Assembly: GCA_036505615.1 (NCBI GenBank)
Contig: DASXTB010000158.1
Location: 1-16,157, forward strand
Length of the DNA: 16,157 bases
DNA from: DASXTB01 sp036505615
GTDB taxonomy: Bacteria; Acidobacteriota; UBA6911; JACQSX01
Reading direction: 5' to 3'
In this document: positions 7,880 through 14,720 of the stretch, in pieces
Layout of the letters: each line of letters opens with the position of its first letter
How positions within the stretch are numbered: the stretch's first letter is position 1
The notes under the pieces: generated by a model
What the model was told of the DNA's origin: nothing
The model's input: the letters and a program-made list of their open reading frames with translations, nothing else
Databases searched by the model: none
Program-made: the position numbers and the translations under genes

Positions 7880-8323
7880 CTAGTCGGCCCGCTTGCTGCT
7901 CGCTCGCCGGGGCTTCGGCTTGCTCTTGCCCTTGAGATTGAGCGCCACTGCAGCGCGGATGAGATCCTTCAAGGCCGCCTGATCGACCTTGTCGCCTTCG
8001 TGGATGTCGATGGCGCGCCTGGCATTCCCGTCGAGGCTGGAGTTGAATAGACCTGAAGGGTCCTTCAACCGAGCTCCCTTGGCAAATGTCATCTTGACGA
8101 CGTTCTTGTACGTCTCTCCCGTGCAGACGATGCCGCCGTGGGACCAGACCGGTGTTCCGGGGTGCGTGGGTTTCACCCACTTCCACTCTTCGACGATCTC
8201 AGTGTCTGCCTCGTGTATGATTTCGCGCACTTTCGCGAGCGTCTTCCCGCGCCAATCGCCAAGTTCCTTGATCTTCTCGTCGATTAATGCAGAGGCAGAT
8301 TCCACCGGGACGGGCCTTTTCAT
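7880..8323 (-). CDS. DUF1801 domain protein
   Basis: A 147-residue soluble protein of the DUF1801 (YdhG-like) group, whose biochemical role is not established. Recognition rests on the overall pattern: an N-terminal helix pair (IDEKIKELGDWRGKTLAKVREIIHE in two parts), then EEWKWVKPTHPGTPVWSHGG and KNVVKMTFAKGARLKDPSGLFN, in which the W-x-H-x-G and M-T-F-x-x-G segments are typical, and a lysine/arginine-rich tail. The ATG at 8323 is chosen over an in-frame TTG at 8335 because GGAGG (8329-8333) is five bases upstream. It ends convergently with lysA and follows the coiled-coil gene by about 150 bases, so it may have its own promoter. The basic tail could bind nucleic acid; that is speculation. 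Confidence 0.8.
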   Translation of the reverse strand: MKRPVPVESASALIDEKIKELGDWRGKTLAKVREIIHEADTEIVEEWKWVKPTHPGTPVWSHGGIVCTGETYKNVVKMTFAKGARLKDPSGLFNSSLDGNARRAIDIHEGDKVDQAALKDLIRAAVALNLKGKSKPKPRRASSKRAD

Positions 8324-8476
8324 ATGCACCTCCAACTCTCGTACCTAATTTGGTTCTTAATCCGTATTCGGATGTGCTGCTCGCAGATTTCTCCGTGCCG
8401 GGCCAATCAAAAAACCGGTTTGAAACGTCTAGCTCCCACCCGGAAGTTGAGAAAAAATTGATCCGATGGGATTACT

Positions 8477-8764
8477 TCACTCTTTGATTAACCCGATGGC
8501 TTTGAGCGCGTTTTCCAACAACCGTACGTAACTCTCTTCCACGGCTACCTGCTTTTTTAGATTGTCCACCTGGTGCTCCAACTCCTGGTTTTTCTCTTGC
8601 AACAGAAGCTGCTGGCGATTCTTTTCCTGCAATTGCCCGGCGAATACCAACGCCCGTTCGTACCGGTTTAGGAGATCTTCATAGACGTCGGCGGGAATTG
8701 ATTCTGACTGCTGGGATAGAAGCTGGATACTGTTCTTGCGATCATCGCCGGTATCGTCAGACAT
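8477..8764 (-). CDS. small coiled-coil protein, unknown function
   Basis: A 95-residue protein with no family I recognise. It starts with a polar, acidic stretch (MSDDTGDDRKN) and then, from about residue 26 to 90, is a continuous amphipathic helix rich in Leu, Gln, Glu and Lys (LLNRYERAL, LQEKNRQQLLLQEKNQELE, VDNLKKQV), as in a coiled coil. It lacks a signal peptide and membrane segment, so it is probably cytoplasmic and oligomeric. The ATG at 8764 is the only Met available and has no Shine-Dalgarno; the heptamer array begins eight bases upstream. It follows the GrdB-like gene in the same direction and may share its transcript. The clean helical pattern supports a real gene, but function is unknown. 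Confidence 0.6.
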   Translation of the reverse strand: MSDDTGDDRKNSIQLLSQQSESIPADVYEDLLNRYERALVFAGQLQEKNRQQLLLQEKNQELEHQVDNLKKQVAVEESYVRLLENALKAIGLIKE

Positions 8765-8772
8765 GACGTAGG

Positions 8773-8883
8773 TAGTCAGTTGTCAGTAATCCGTTGTCAG
8801 TAGTCAGTTGTTAGTTGCAGCGGTTCCTAGCCAGTCGTCTGTTGCCAGTCGGAAGTGCTCTCCTAAATTCTGACAACAGACAA
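8773..8883. repeat. heptamer array with inverted tail (locus B)
   Basis: Nearly contiguous heptamers run from 8773: TAGTCAG, TTGTCAG, TAATCCG, TTGTCAG, TAGTCAG, TTGTTAG, then after a 13-base degenerate stretch TAGCCAG, TCGTCTG, TTGCCAG. Two inverted units, CTGACAA (8870-8876) and CAGACAA (8877-8883), close the element. It fills almost the whole gap between the stop of the GrdB-like gene (8887) and the start of the coiled-coil gene (8764). The words resemble the short tandemly repeated repetitive (STRR) heptamers known from cyanobacteria. Confidence 0.75.
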
Positions 8884-8886
8884 CCC

Positions 8887-9783
8887 TCACTCATCCACCC
8901 ATTGATAGGGCAGCGGAACTACCTTACCTGGGGATGTTGCAGTTTCCAGAACCTGCAGGGCGTCCTTCAGTATCCTCATCTGCATGATGTCGTCGGCAGT
9001 GGGACCGAAGGTGTGGCCAAATGGAAACCGCACCGAAACCGCTCTTGGCACCCCAATGTGTTCGGTTACATCGCTGCATAGCGAAACGGAAACAGTGGCT
9101 ATTCCCTGCTTCTCGATTTCACGCTGCAGCATGGCATCCGTTTGGTGACTCAGGCAGTCCCCGGGTGAGATTAAGACCGCTGTCACATTGTCCTGCTTCA
9201 AGCGCTGAATGATTTCGGGAATAGTTTTCGCTTGCAGGTCTTTGAAATCGGGGATATGGCCCATCAGGCTGAAATGGTTTGAGGCGGATTCCGCAACGTA
9301 ATTCTCCTCTGCCAGCTCGCGCACCCTGTCAATGGGAAAAACACAATTGATGTCCCGTTCCACGCGAAGACTGTCCAGATGGCTGTGGGCGACGCGCAAA
9401 TCCTGGCTGTCGATTGCAGAAGGAATGATCCTGTGCGTGCAGTCGCCCAATTCTTTGAACTTCTGTTCCAGGAGGTGCTCAGGAAGAAAACCGCCTGCCA
9501 CGCTAAAAGGTTTCTGACCTTTAACGAAGACGCCCGCGCTGGTGATCAACGCGAGCTTGCAGTCAGCCAGTCCTGTCTTGAATTCCGTCCACGGAATGTC
9601 CTTGAAACGGGGAAATTCAAAACCCGGGTGCTCCGAACGAAAGTGATTCAGCCAAGAATAATGATCGTCAAGGGTTTCCAGCGCCTGTACCAGCGCCGGC
9701 AGGCTCAGTTGGCGCTCCAGGCCGTCTGCCGACGAGAATGACTTCTTGGCGGCAACAGGCCGGTCATCATTCCAGTCTTTCAT
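8887..9783 (-). CDS. glycine/sarcosine/betaine reductase selenoprotein B (GrdB) family protein, redox motif lost
   Basis: A 298-residue soluble protein resembling the stand-alone GrdB-like proteins found in many aerobic bacteria. Supporting segments are ALITSAGVFVKGQKPF (78-93), DLRVAHSHLD (128-137), NCVFPIDRVRELAEE (146-160), HFSLMGHIPD (170-179), and the end VRFPFGHTFGP (251-261). In relatives as I recall them, a Sec/Cys redox pair sits just before CHQT; here the site reads SPGDCLSHQT (206-215), with Asp209 where Sec/Cys is expected and Ser212 in place of the second Cys. Cys210 is adjacent but out of register. The site codon is GAC, so no UGA recoding is involved. Start ATG at 9783 has GGA five bases upstream. 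It follows the cation exporter by 305 bases, most of which is repeat locus C. Reductase activity is unlikely; a protein-binding or structural role is possible. Confidence 0.78.
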   Translation of the reverse strand: MKDWNDDRPVAAKKSFSSADGLERQLSLPALVQALETLDDHYSWLNHFRSEHPGFEFPRFKDIPWTEFKTGLADCKLALITSAGVFVKGQKPFSVAGGFLPEHLLEQKFKELGDCTHRIIPSAIDSQDLRVAHSHLDSLRVERDINCVFPIDRVRELAEENYVAESASNHFSLMGHIPDFKDLQAKTIPEIIQRLKQDNVTAVLISPGDCLSHQTDAMLQREIEKQGIATVSVSLCSDVTEHIGVPRAVSVRFPFGHTFGPTADDIMQMRILKDALQVLETATSPGKVVPLPYQWVDE

Positions 9784-9932
9784 CTTTATCCAATAGGGAA
9801 ATTACAGCGCTGTGAAAATGCGATTGCATCTTAGGTGGATGGAATCGGGCGAGAACTGTGACTCATAGGAAGACCACACCATTAAAGCCTGCTGCCGCGT
9901 AAAAAGCAATAGCTCGGTAGTACTTTGGTTCT

Positions 9933-10080
9933 CAGGCGTCAGCTATCCTTCAGCCATCAGCTTTCAGCTCTCAGCCGTCAGCTATCAATGATCGGTGAAA
10001 CTCGTTCCTGAATTAAGAAAAGCTGATTGCCGAGAGCTGAAAGCTGATGGCCGAAGGCTGATAGCTGACGGCTGAGAGCT
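9933..10080. repeat. inverted heptamer arrays forming a long hairpin (locus C)
   Basis: The left arm (9933-9985) is CAGGCGT, CAGCTAT, a 4-base CCTT, CAGCCAT, CAGCTTT, CAGCTCT, CAGCCGT, CAGCTAT. The right arm (10021-10080) is the reverse complement in the same order, beginning AGCTGAT and ending AGCT. Aligned arm to arm they match over about 53 bases with roughly five mismatches and one 3-base gap, around a 35-base loop. The element ends eight bases from the stop of the cation exporter (10089). The remaining spacer to the GrdB-like gene, 9784-9932, shows nothing recognisable. Confidence 0.85.
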
Positions 10081-10088
10081 AAATTTCA

Positions 10089-11051
10089 TCAGTGACAGTT
10101 GGCCGTATGGCAATCGACCAAACCCCTTTCCTCAACCTGGATAGTTGTATGCCGGATTCTAAATTTGTCCTGCGTGATCCGGCTTAGCTCCTGCAGCACG
10201 CGCGCCGGGTTCTCTTCCTTGGTGATCACGGCGTGGCAGCTCATCATGTGGACGCCCGAGGTAAGGGTCCAAACATGCAAATCATGGATCGATTCCACGC
10301 CGGCTACTCGAGCCAGTTCCTGCTGCATCAGCTTGATATTGATGTGGCTGGGAGTGCCCTCCAGCAAAACTTCCACTGCCTCCTTGACCAGTCGCCACGA
10401 GCTTTGCAGGATGAGCCCGCTGACCAGCACGCTGAAAATCGGATCCGCCAGATACCAGTGAAAGCGCCAAATCAGCACGCCCGCAACTATTGCCCCAGCC
10501 GACCCTAGAATGTCACCGATGATGTGTAGAAATGCGCCGCGGACATTCAAGTTTTCGCTGTGAGAGCGGTGCAGCACCCAGGCGCTGACTATATTGGCCA
10601 CCAGCCCTAAGAATGCTACCGTGATCATCAGGCCGCTCTTTACTTCCGGTGGCGAGACTATTCGATGGTAAGCCTCGTAGATAATCCACAAGGAAATCAG
10701 AATCAGCGTGGCGCCGTTAACAAGCGCCGCCAGGATTTCGCCGCGAAAATAACCGTAAGTCTTGGCGGGGGTGGCCGGCCGCTGGGCAAACCAAATCGCA
10801 AACAGACTTAGCCCCAGAGCGGCTACATCGCTTAACATGTGTCCTGCGTCGGCGAGCAACGCCAGGCTGTTGGCCAGATACCCGCCAACCGCTTCAGCGA
10901 CCATGAAAATTACCGTCAATGCCAGAGCAATGACGAGGCTTCGCTGTCCGCCCGCTGTGGATTCATGGGAATGCGGCTGGTGAAGGTGATCGGAATGATC
11001 GTGATCCACAAGATCGTGGTCCGAGTGGGCGTGGGTCCTGTATCTGCTCAC
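10089..11051 (-). CDS. czcD: cation diffusion facilitator (CzcD/ZitB-like) metal exporter
   Basis: An inner-membrane proton-driven exporter of zinc or related divalent cations. The 320 residues begin with a histidine/aspartate-rich cytoplasmic stretch (about 13 His in the first 30), followed by six membrane segments between about 37 and 215 and a C-terminal cytoplasmic domain. The metal site is visible as His71-x3-Asp75 in TM2 (LADAGHMLSDVAAL) and His176-x3-Asp180 in TM5 (LHIIGD), the pattern expected for zinc. The C-terminal domain has HDLHVWTLTSGVHMMSCHAV and ends in a Cys/His tail (DCHTANCH) that could bind metal. The start is GTG at 11051, overlapping the TGA of the GTPase gene as GTGA, so the two are almost certainly co-translated. 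No metal-responsive regulator is seen beside it. Substrate (Zn, Co, Cd) is inferred from family only. Confidence 0.93.
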   Translation of the reverse strand: MSRYRTHAHSDHDLVDHDHSDHLHQPHSHESTAGGQRSLVIALALTVIFMVAEAVGGYLANSLALLADAGHMLSDVAALGLSLFAIWFAQRPATPAKTYGYFRGEILAALVNGATLILISLWIIYEAYHRIVSPPEVKSGLMITVAFLGLVANIVSAWVLHRSHSENLNVRGAFLHIIGDILGSAGAIVAGVLIWRFHWYLADPIFSVLVSGLILQSSWRLVKEAVEVLLEGTPSHINIKLMQQELARVAGVESIHDLHVWTLTSGVHMMSCHAVITKEENPARVLQELSRITQDKFRIRHTTIQVEERGLVDCHTANCH

Positions 11052-12046
11052 GCCGCTTCCTTTGGAACAGGCGAGTTATCTTCTTGACTCCGGCAGTGAC
11101 GTTGCAGTGCCTTTCCCACCAGAAAAATCCCGAAGGCGGCAGCCAGGATATGGGCCGCCTTCTTCCGCAGGCCTGCTTTGGGGAGGAGGAAGTCAAGCGC
11201 AGATTCGACGGCCACTACTCCGCCCACCGCGCCGACCATCTGGAGAGCCGCGCTCCAGTCAAATGGCTTTGCATAGATGCGGCGGATTTTGAGAAACAGA
11301 ACGGCCTGAACCAGAGCGGCGAGAACCCTTGTGTCCAGCGGCTGGGGGATAAGAGCCAGCGCGGCCGCTATCACACTGCTTTCCTCCAGTACCTGCTGCG
11401 TCAGAATTGCCCGATACTCGGGGTATCGCCGGGCCAACGCAAAGAGCACGCGGGGCTGTACCAGTACGATTTCTCGCAGCAAACCGCGGAGAGTGTCAGG
11501 CTTGCGGTAAGAAACTCCTGAAACATTCCTGCCCAAAATTTTCCGGTATTCTGCCTGCAGATTATCTGGGTCTGAAGCCTGGTCCAGCTTGGCGAGAACT
11601 ATGATGCACGGAACCCCCAACTCTTCGATGGACTGGATGGCGGACAGCGTGGAGTGAGTTGGCTTTAAGCCAGCGTCCAGCACCGAGATAATCAGTTCGG
11701 CGCTCGCAGCAGAGCGGAGCAGGCCCGCATCACGGCCATAACCGAGGTATTCATCAATCCCCGGGGTTTCCACCACTGAGAAGATCCCGTCGTCCAACGC
11801 TTGGCTTCCAAACAAGTGCCGGATGAGTGTGCGTTTTCCAGAACCGGAAGGACCCACAAATACCACTCTCACCGGATCGCTACGCCAAATTGATCCCTCC
11901 CTTTCCAGGCGGCGCCAGATACCAGGCCAGCCGCGATCCTGGTTTACGTCTGCCAGCACCCACTCCACTCGCCGCCTCGCGCCTGCAGGCAATACTCCGG
12001 TCAACGCGCGGATCAGTTCTCTCAAATCATTCGAATGGGAGGTCAT
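11048..12046 (-). CDS. degenerate Era-like GTPase with C-terminal DUF697-like membrane region
   Basis: A 332-residue protein with a Ras-like GTPase domain (about 58-200) followed by a hydrophobic region (about 215-315) matching the DUF697/YcjF pattern: ALALIPQPLD, LAALVQAVLFLKIRRIYAK and a later alanine/glycine-rich membrane helix pair. The GTP-binding motifs are altered: the P-loop is GPSGSGKRT (65-73), with Arg72 where Ser/Thr normally binds magnesium; the G3 motif is ETPG (93-96) instead of DTPG; the G4 motif is AKLD (152-155) instead of NKxD. It may bind nucleotide poorly or differently. The gene overlaps the cation exporter by four bases, suggesting a joint function, perhaps control of the transporter or of membrane stress. 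Start ATG at 12046 lacks a strong Shine-Dalgarno. The family assignment is fairly sure; the activity is not. Confidence 0.72.
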   Translation of the reverse strand: MTSHSNDLRELIRALTGVLPAGARRRVEWVLADVNQDRGWPGIWRRLEREGSIWRSDPVRVVFVGPSGSGKRTLIRHLFGSQALDDGIFSVVETPGIDEYLGYGRDAGLLRSAASAELIISVLDAGLKPTHSTLSAIQSIEELGVPCIIVLAKLDQASDPDNLQAEYRKILGRNVSGVSYRKPDTLRGLLREIVLVQPRVLFALARRYPEYRAILTQQVLEESSVIAAALALIPQPLDTRVLAALVQAVLFLKIRRIYAKPFDWSAALQMVGAVGGVVAVESALDFLLPKAGLRKKAAHILAAAFGIFLVGKALQRHCRSQEDNSPVPKEAA

Positions 12047-12061
12047 TCAAGCTCAGTGGAA

Positions 12062-12092
12062 GCGCCGAACCGGGCTAGAGGAAATTCGGCGC
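12062..12092. repeat. 8-bp hairpin upstream of the GTPase gene
   Basis: GCGCCGAA (12062-12069) and TTCGGCGC (12085-12092) are perfect reverse complements with a 15-base loop. The stem ends 15 bases before the GTPase ATG on the minus strand and follows the priA stop at 12172. It has no T-run, so a leader structure is more likely than a terminator. Confidence 0.4.
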
Positions 12093-12107
12093 AATCAAAT
12101 TCGTTAA

Positions 12108-12128
12108 CATTCCACCTTCCATTTTCCA
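12108..12128. repeat. three degenerate heptamers (NNTTCCA)
   Basis: CATTCCA, CCTTCCA and TTTTCCA follow one another in the 125-base gap between priA and the GTPase gene. It is short, but the phase is exact and the word style matches the longer arrays in the window. No inverted partner is seen. Confidence 0.4.
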
Positions 12129-12171
12129 TAATGAAGAGAATTTTTGCAAATGCACAGATCACAAAATTGAG

Positions 12172-14586
12172 TCAAAAGATCTGAATCGGATCCACATCGA
12201 TGCTCCACTGGCTGGTTTTCTTCTTCCTCGCTTCCAAACGCTGCAGGGTTGCTTCCAGGACATCATGCAGGAGCTTGCGGCTCCGGGATTTGAGAAGTAT
12301 CTGGTAGCGGTAAGATCCCTTTAGCCGCCCCAACAGCGCCTCCGACGGCCCTAGGACGCGCAGGTCTCCCCCCACGTTCCGTTGCTGGAGAACCGGTTTC
12401 AATTCTTCGGCAAAGAGCCCTGCCATCTGGCAAGCCTTTTGCCCGTCTATGTCCTGAGCCAATATGGTAGCCAGATAGGCAAAGGGTGGGTATGAGAATA
12501 GCTTGCGGTAGCGAATTTCCTGTTCGTAAAACTGCCCGTAATCCTGCTCGCACGAATAGCGCAGGGCATAATGGTTCGGGTAGTAAGTCTGCACGATGAC
12601 GTCTCCCGGCACTTCCCCGCGGCCAGAGCGTCCAGCCACCTGGGTTATCAACTGGAAGGTCCGCTCCGCCGCACGAAAGTCGGGGATACGCAGCCCGGAA
12701 TCGGCATTCAGCACTCCCACCAGAGTGACGTTGGGAAAATCGTGCCCCTTGGCAATCATTTGCGTGCCTACCAGTACTTGAGTCTCTCCCTGGTCGAAAC
12801 GACGCAAAATGCGTTCGTGGGCACCCTTGGTTCGAGTGGAATCTCTATCCAAGCGCTCCACAATCGCTCCCGGAAACAATTTCTGCAATACTTCCTGGAC
12901 GCGTTCGGTCCCTTCACCCACCATGAATAAGTATTCGCCACTGCACTCCAGACAATGCTTTGGCACGGAGCGCGCGTAGCCGCAATAGTGGCAGGAAAGC
13001 CGATTTCCTTCCTTGTGAAACGTCAAGCTGACGCTGCATTGTTCGCACATCATCACATTCCCGCAGGAGCGGCACAGCAGAATAGGAGCATATCCGCGGC
13101 GGTTCAGCAGAATCATGATCTGCTCCTTTCTTCGAAGCCGCTCCTGGATTCCTTGTTTCAGGAGGTCTGAGATCAGGGCCGCTTTGCCGCGTTTTTCAAA
13201 TTCTGTGCGCATGTCGATAATGTGCACCGTGGGGAGCGGGCGTTTTTGCACCCGTTCGGCAATGGCGATGTAACAGTGTTTTGCGGTTTTTCGGGCCTGA
13301 AAGTAGGTTTCCAGCGCGGGAGTCGCCGAGCCCAGCACAACCAGCGCATTATTGAATTGTCCGCGCAACAGCGCCGTGTCCCGCCCGTTGTACATGGGAT
13401 TCTCTTCCTGTTTGTATGAGGAGTCGTGCTCTTCATCGACGATGATGATTCCCAGGTTTTGAAGAGGGCAGAAGACCGCCGAGCGCGTGCCTATCACGAC
13501 GCGAGCTTCGCTCTTTCGGATGCGCTGCCATTCGTCGTGCCGCTCTCCCGCCGACAAAGAGCTATGAAGAATTGCCACATGCTGGCCGAACCAGCTTCGA
13601 AAATTCCTGGCCAGCGCGGGCGTCAGCGCAATCTCGGGAACCAGCATTAAGGCTGCCTTTCCATGCTGCAGAGCATCGGCTATAACGTTCAGGTAGACTT
13701 CGGTCTTCCCGCTCCCAGTGACGCCGTGCAGCAGGAAGCTCTGGAACTTGCCCGCCTGCAGTGCTTCCCGGATCTGCCTTACCGCTTCCTCCTGGTCGAC
13801 GGTCAGCGTGAGGACTTCGGTGCGCAGCGGCGCCGGCACCTGAAACGGATCGCGCCGCACCCTCTGGCGTTCCAGGCGGACAATTCCCTTTTTTTCCAGC
13901 GACCTGATGGTGGCAGGCGATACTCCATGCCGAGACAACTCGGAGAGACGCACTGGCAGAGCCATAGCGCCCATCTTCTCCAAAGCCACCTTTTGCAGCA
14001 GTGTCAATTGGGTGTCGGCCGCCTGCGGCGCCAAGCTTACGAAGAGGGCGGTCTTCTCCGGAGATTTTTCGTCCAGATACTCACGCAACTCGACGATCCC
14101 TTCCTTTTTCAATTGCTGAATCTGGCGCCAAAGATTGGCCCGGCGCAGTCGTCGCGCCAGCGTCTGAAAGCGCACCGGCCCTTTCTCAAGAATGGCAATG
14201 ATTTCATCTTCTTGACCGATTAGAGATTTCTGGCGTTCCTCCTGCGCCAGTCTAATTTCATAATCGCCCCGAAAATTTAGCCCCGAGGGGAGCATGGACC
14301 GGAAGACTTCGCCCGGGGAGGCGATGTAATAGCGGGCCAGCCAAAAACCCAGCTTTATCAGCTCCGGGCTCAAGATCGGCTCAAAATCCAGCGCCTTCTT
14401 AACCGGCCGCAGGCGGGACAGGTCGATCTCGGTGTCGGAAGGAAAACCGACGACGTACCCGGTGAGGAGCTTCCGCCCAAAAGGAACCAGCACTCTCATC
14501 CCGTCGCTCAAATCCAGATCTGGAGTGAAGGTGTAAGTAAATGTCTTCCGCACCGGGGCAGCTACGGCAACTTGTACTAAACGCAT
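12172..14586 (-). CDS. priA: primosomal replication-restart helicase PriA
   Basis: A cytoplasmic superfamily 2 3'-5' DNA helicase that recognises stalled forks and reloads the replisome. From the ATG at 14586 it has 804 residues. Visible parts are the 3'-DNA-binding domain at the N-terminus (MRLVQVAVAAPVRKTFTYTF), Walker A GVTGSGKTE (288-296), Walker B DEEH (384-387), GSATP (about 419-423), a zinc-binding insert with eight cysteines at 505, 508, 514, 517, 532, 535, 545 and 548, and the helicase motif QVAGRSGRGE (649-658). The frame stays open another 63 codons upstream, but that extension is encoded by a heptamer repeat array, reads as repeated RPATFDLRP-like text and has no counterpart in PriA, so it is rejected. 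The repeat reaches within two bases of the ATG, so no Shine-Dalgarno exists. It follows the uracil-DNA glycosylase gene by 134 bases in the same direction. Confidence 0.95.
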   Translation of the reverse strand: MRLVQVAVAAPVRKTFTYTFTPDLDLSDGMRVLVPFGRKLLTGYVVGFPSDTEIDLSRLRPVKKALDFEPILSPELIKLGFWLARYYIASPGEVFRSMLPSGLNFRGDYEIRLAQEERQKSLIGQEDEIIAILEKGPVRFQTLARRLRRANLWRQIQQLKKEGIVELREYLDEKSPEKTALFVSLAPQAADTQLTLLQKVALEKMGAMALPVRLSELSRHGVSPATIRSLEKKGIVRLERQRVRRDPFQVPAPLRTEVLTLTVDQEEAVRQIREALQAGKFQSFLLHGVTGSGKTEVYLNVIADALQHGKAALMLVPEIALTPALARNFRSWFGQHVAILHSSLSAGERHDEWQRIRKSEARVVIGTRSAVFCPLQNLGIIIVDEEHDSSYKQEENPMYNGRDTALLRGQFNNALVVLGSATPALETYFQARKTAKHCYIAIAERVQKRPLPTVHIIDMRTEFEKRGKAALISDLLKQGIQERLRRKEQIMILLNRRGYAPILLCRSCGNVMMCEQCSVSLTFHKEGNRLSCHYCGYARSVPKHCLECSGEYLFMVGEGTERVQEVLQKLFPGAIVERLDRDSTRTKGAHERILRRFDQGETQVLVGTQMIAKGHDFPNVTLVGVLNADSGLRIPDFRAAERTFQLITQVAGRSGRGEVPGDVIVQTYYPNHYALRYSCEQDYGQFYEQEIRYRKLFSYPPFAYLATILAQDIDGQKACQMAGLFAEELKPVLQQRNVGGDLRVLGPSEALLGRLKGSYRYQILLKSRSRKLLHDVLEATLQRLEARKKKTSQWSIDVDPIQIF

Positions 14587-14587
14587 G

Positions 14588-14700
14588 AAAGTCGCAGGTC
14601 GCAAGTCGCAGGTCGCAGGCCGCAAGTTGAAAGTCGAAGGTCGAAAGTCGAAAGTCGCCAACCTGTGACCTTCGACTTTCGACCTGCGACCTGCGACTGG
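14588..14700. repeat. heptamer array with inverted arm (locus D)
   Basis: Ten perfectly phased heptamers occupy 14588-14657: AAAGTCG, CAGGTCG, CAAGTCG, CAGGTCG, CAGGCCG, CAAGTTG, AAAGTCG, AAGGTCG, AAAGTCG, AAAGTCG. After a short spacer the inverse follows (CGACTTT 14673-14679, CGACCTG 14680-14686, CGACCTG 14687-14693, CGACTGG 14694-14700). The two arms can pair. The array fills the gap between the uracil-DNA glycosylase stop (14721) and the priA ATG (14586) and opens a spurious N-terminal extension of priA. Confidence 0.88.
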
Positions 14701-14720
14701 ATGCTTTCGATTGGCATGGA

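Noticed and set aside
7719..8186. Open minus-strand frame of 155 codons overlapping the DUF1801 gene
   Set aside because: It is out of frame with a recognised gene, is Arg/Gly/Pro-rich as expected of a shadow frame, and runs past the lysA stop without any domain.
9150..9190. Selenocysteine UGA in the GrdB-like gene
   Set aside because: The site codons are GAC, TGC, CTG and AGT; no in-frame TGA occurs there, so recoding is not involved.
9933..10080. CRISPR array
   Set aside because: Units are contiguous degenerate heptamers with no unique spacers, and no cas gene is present.
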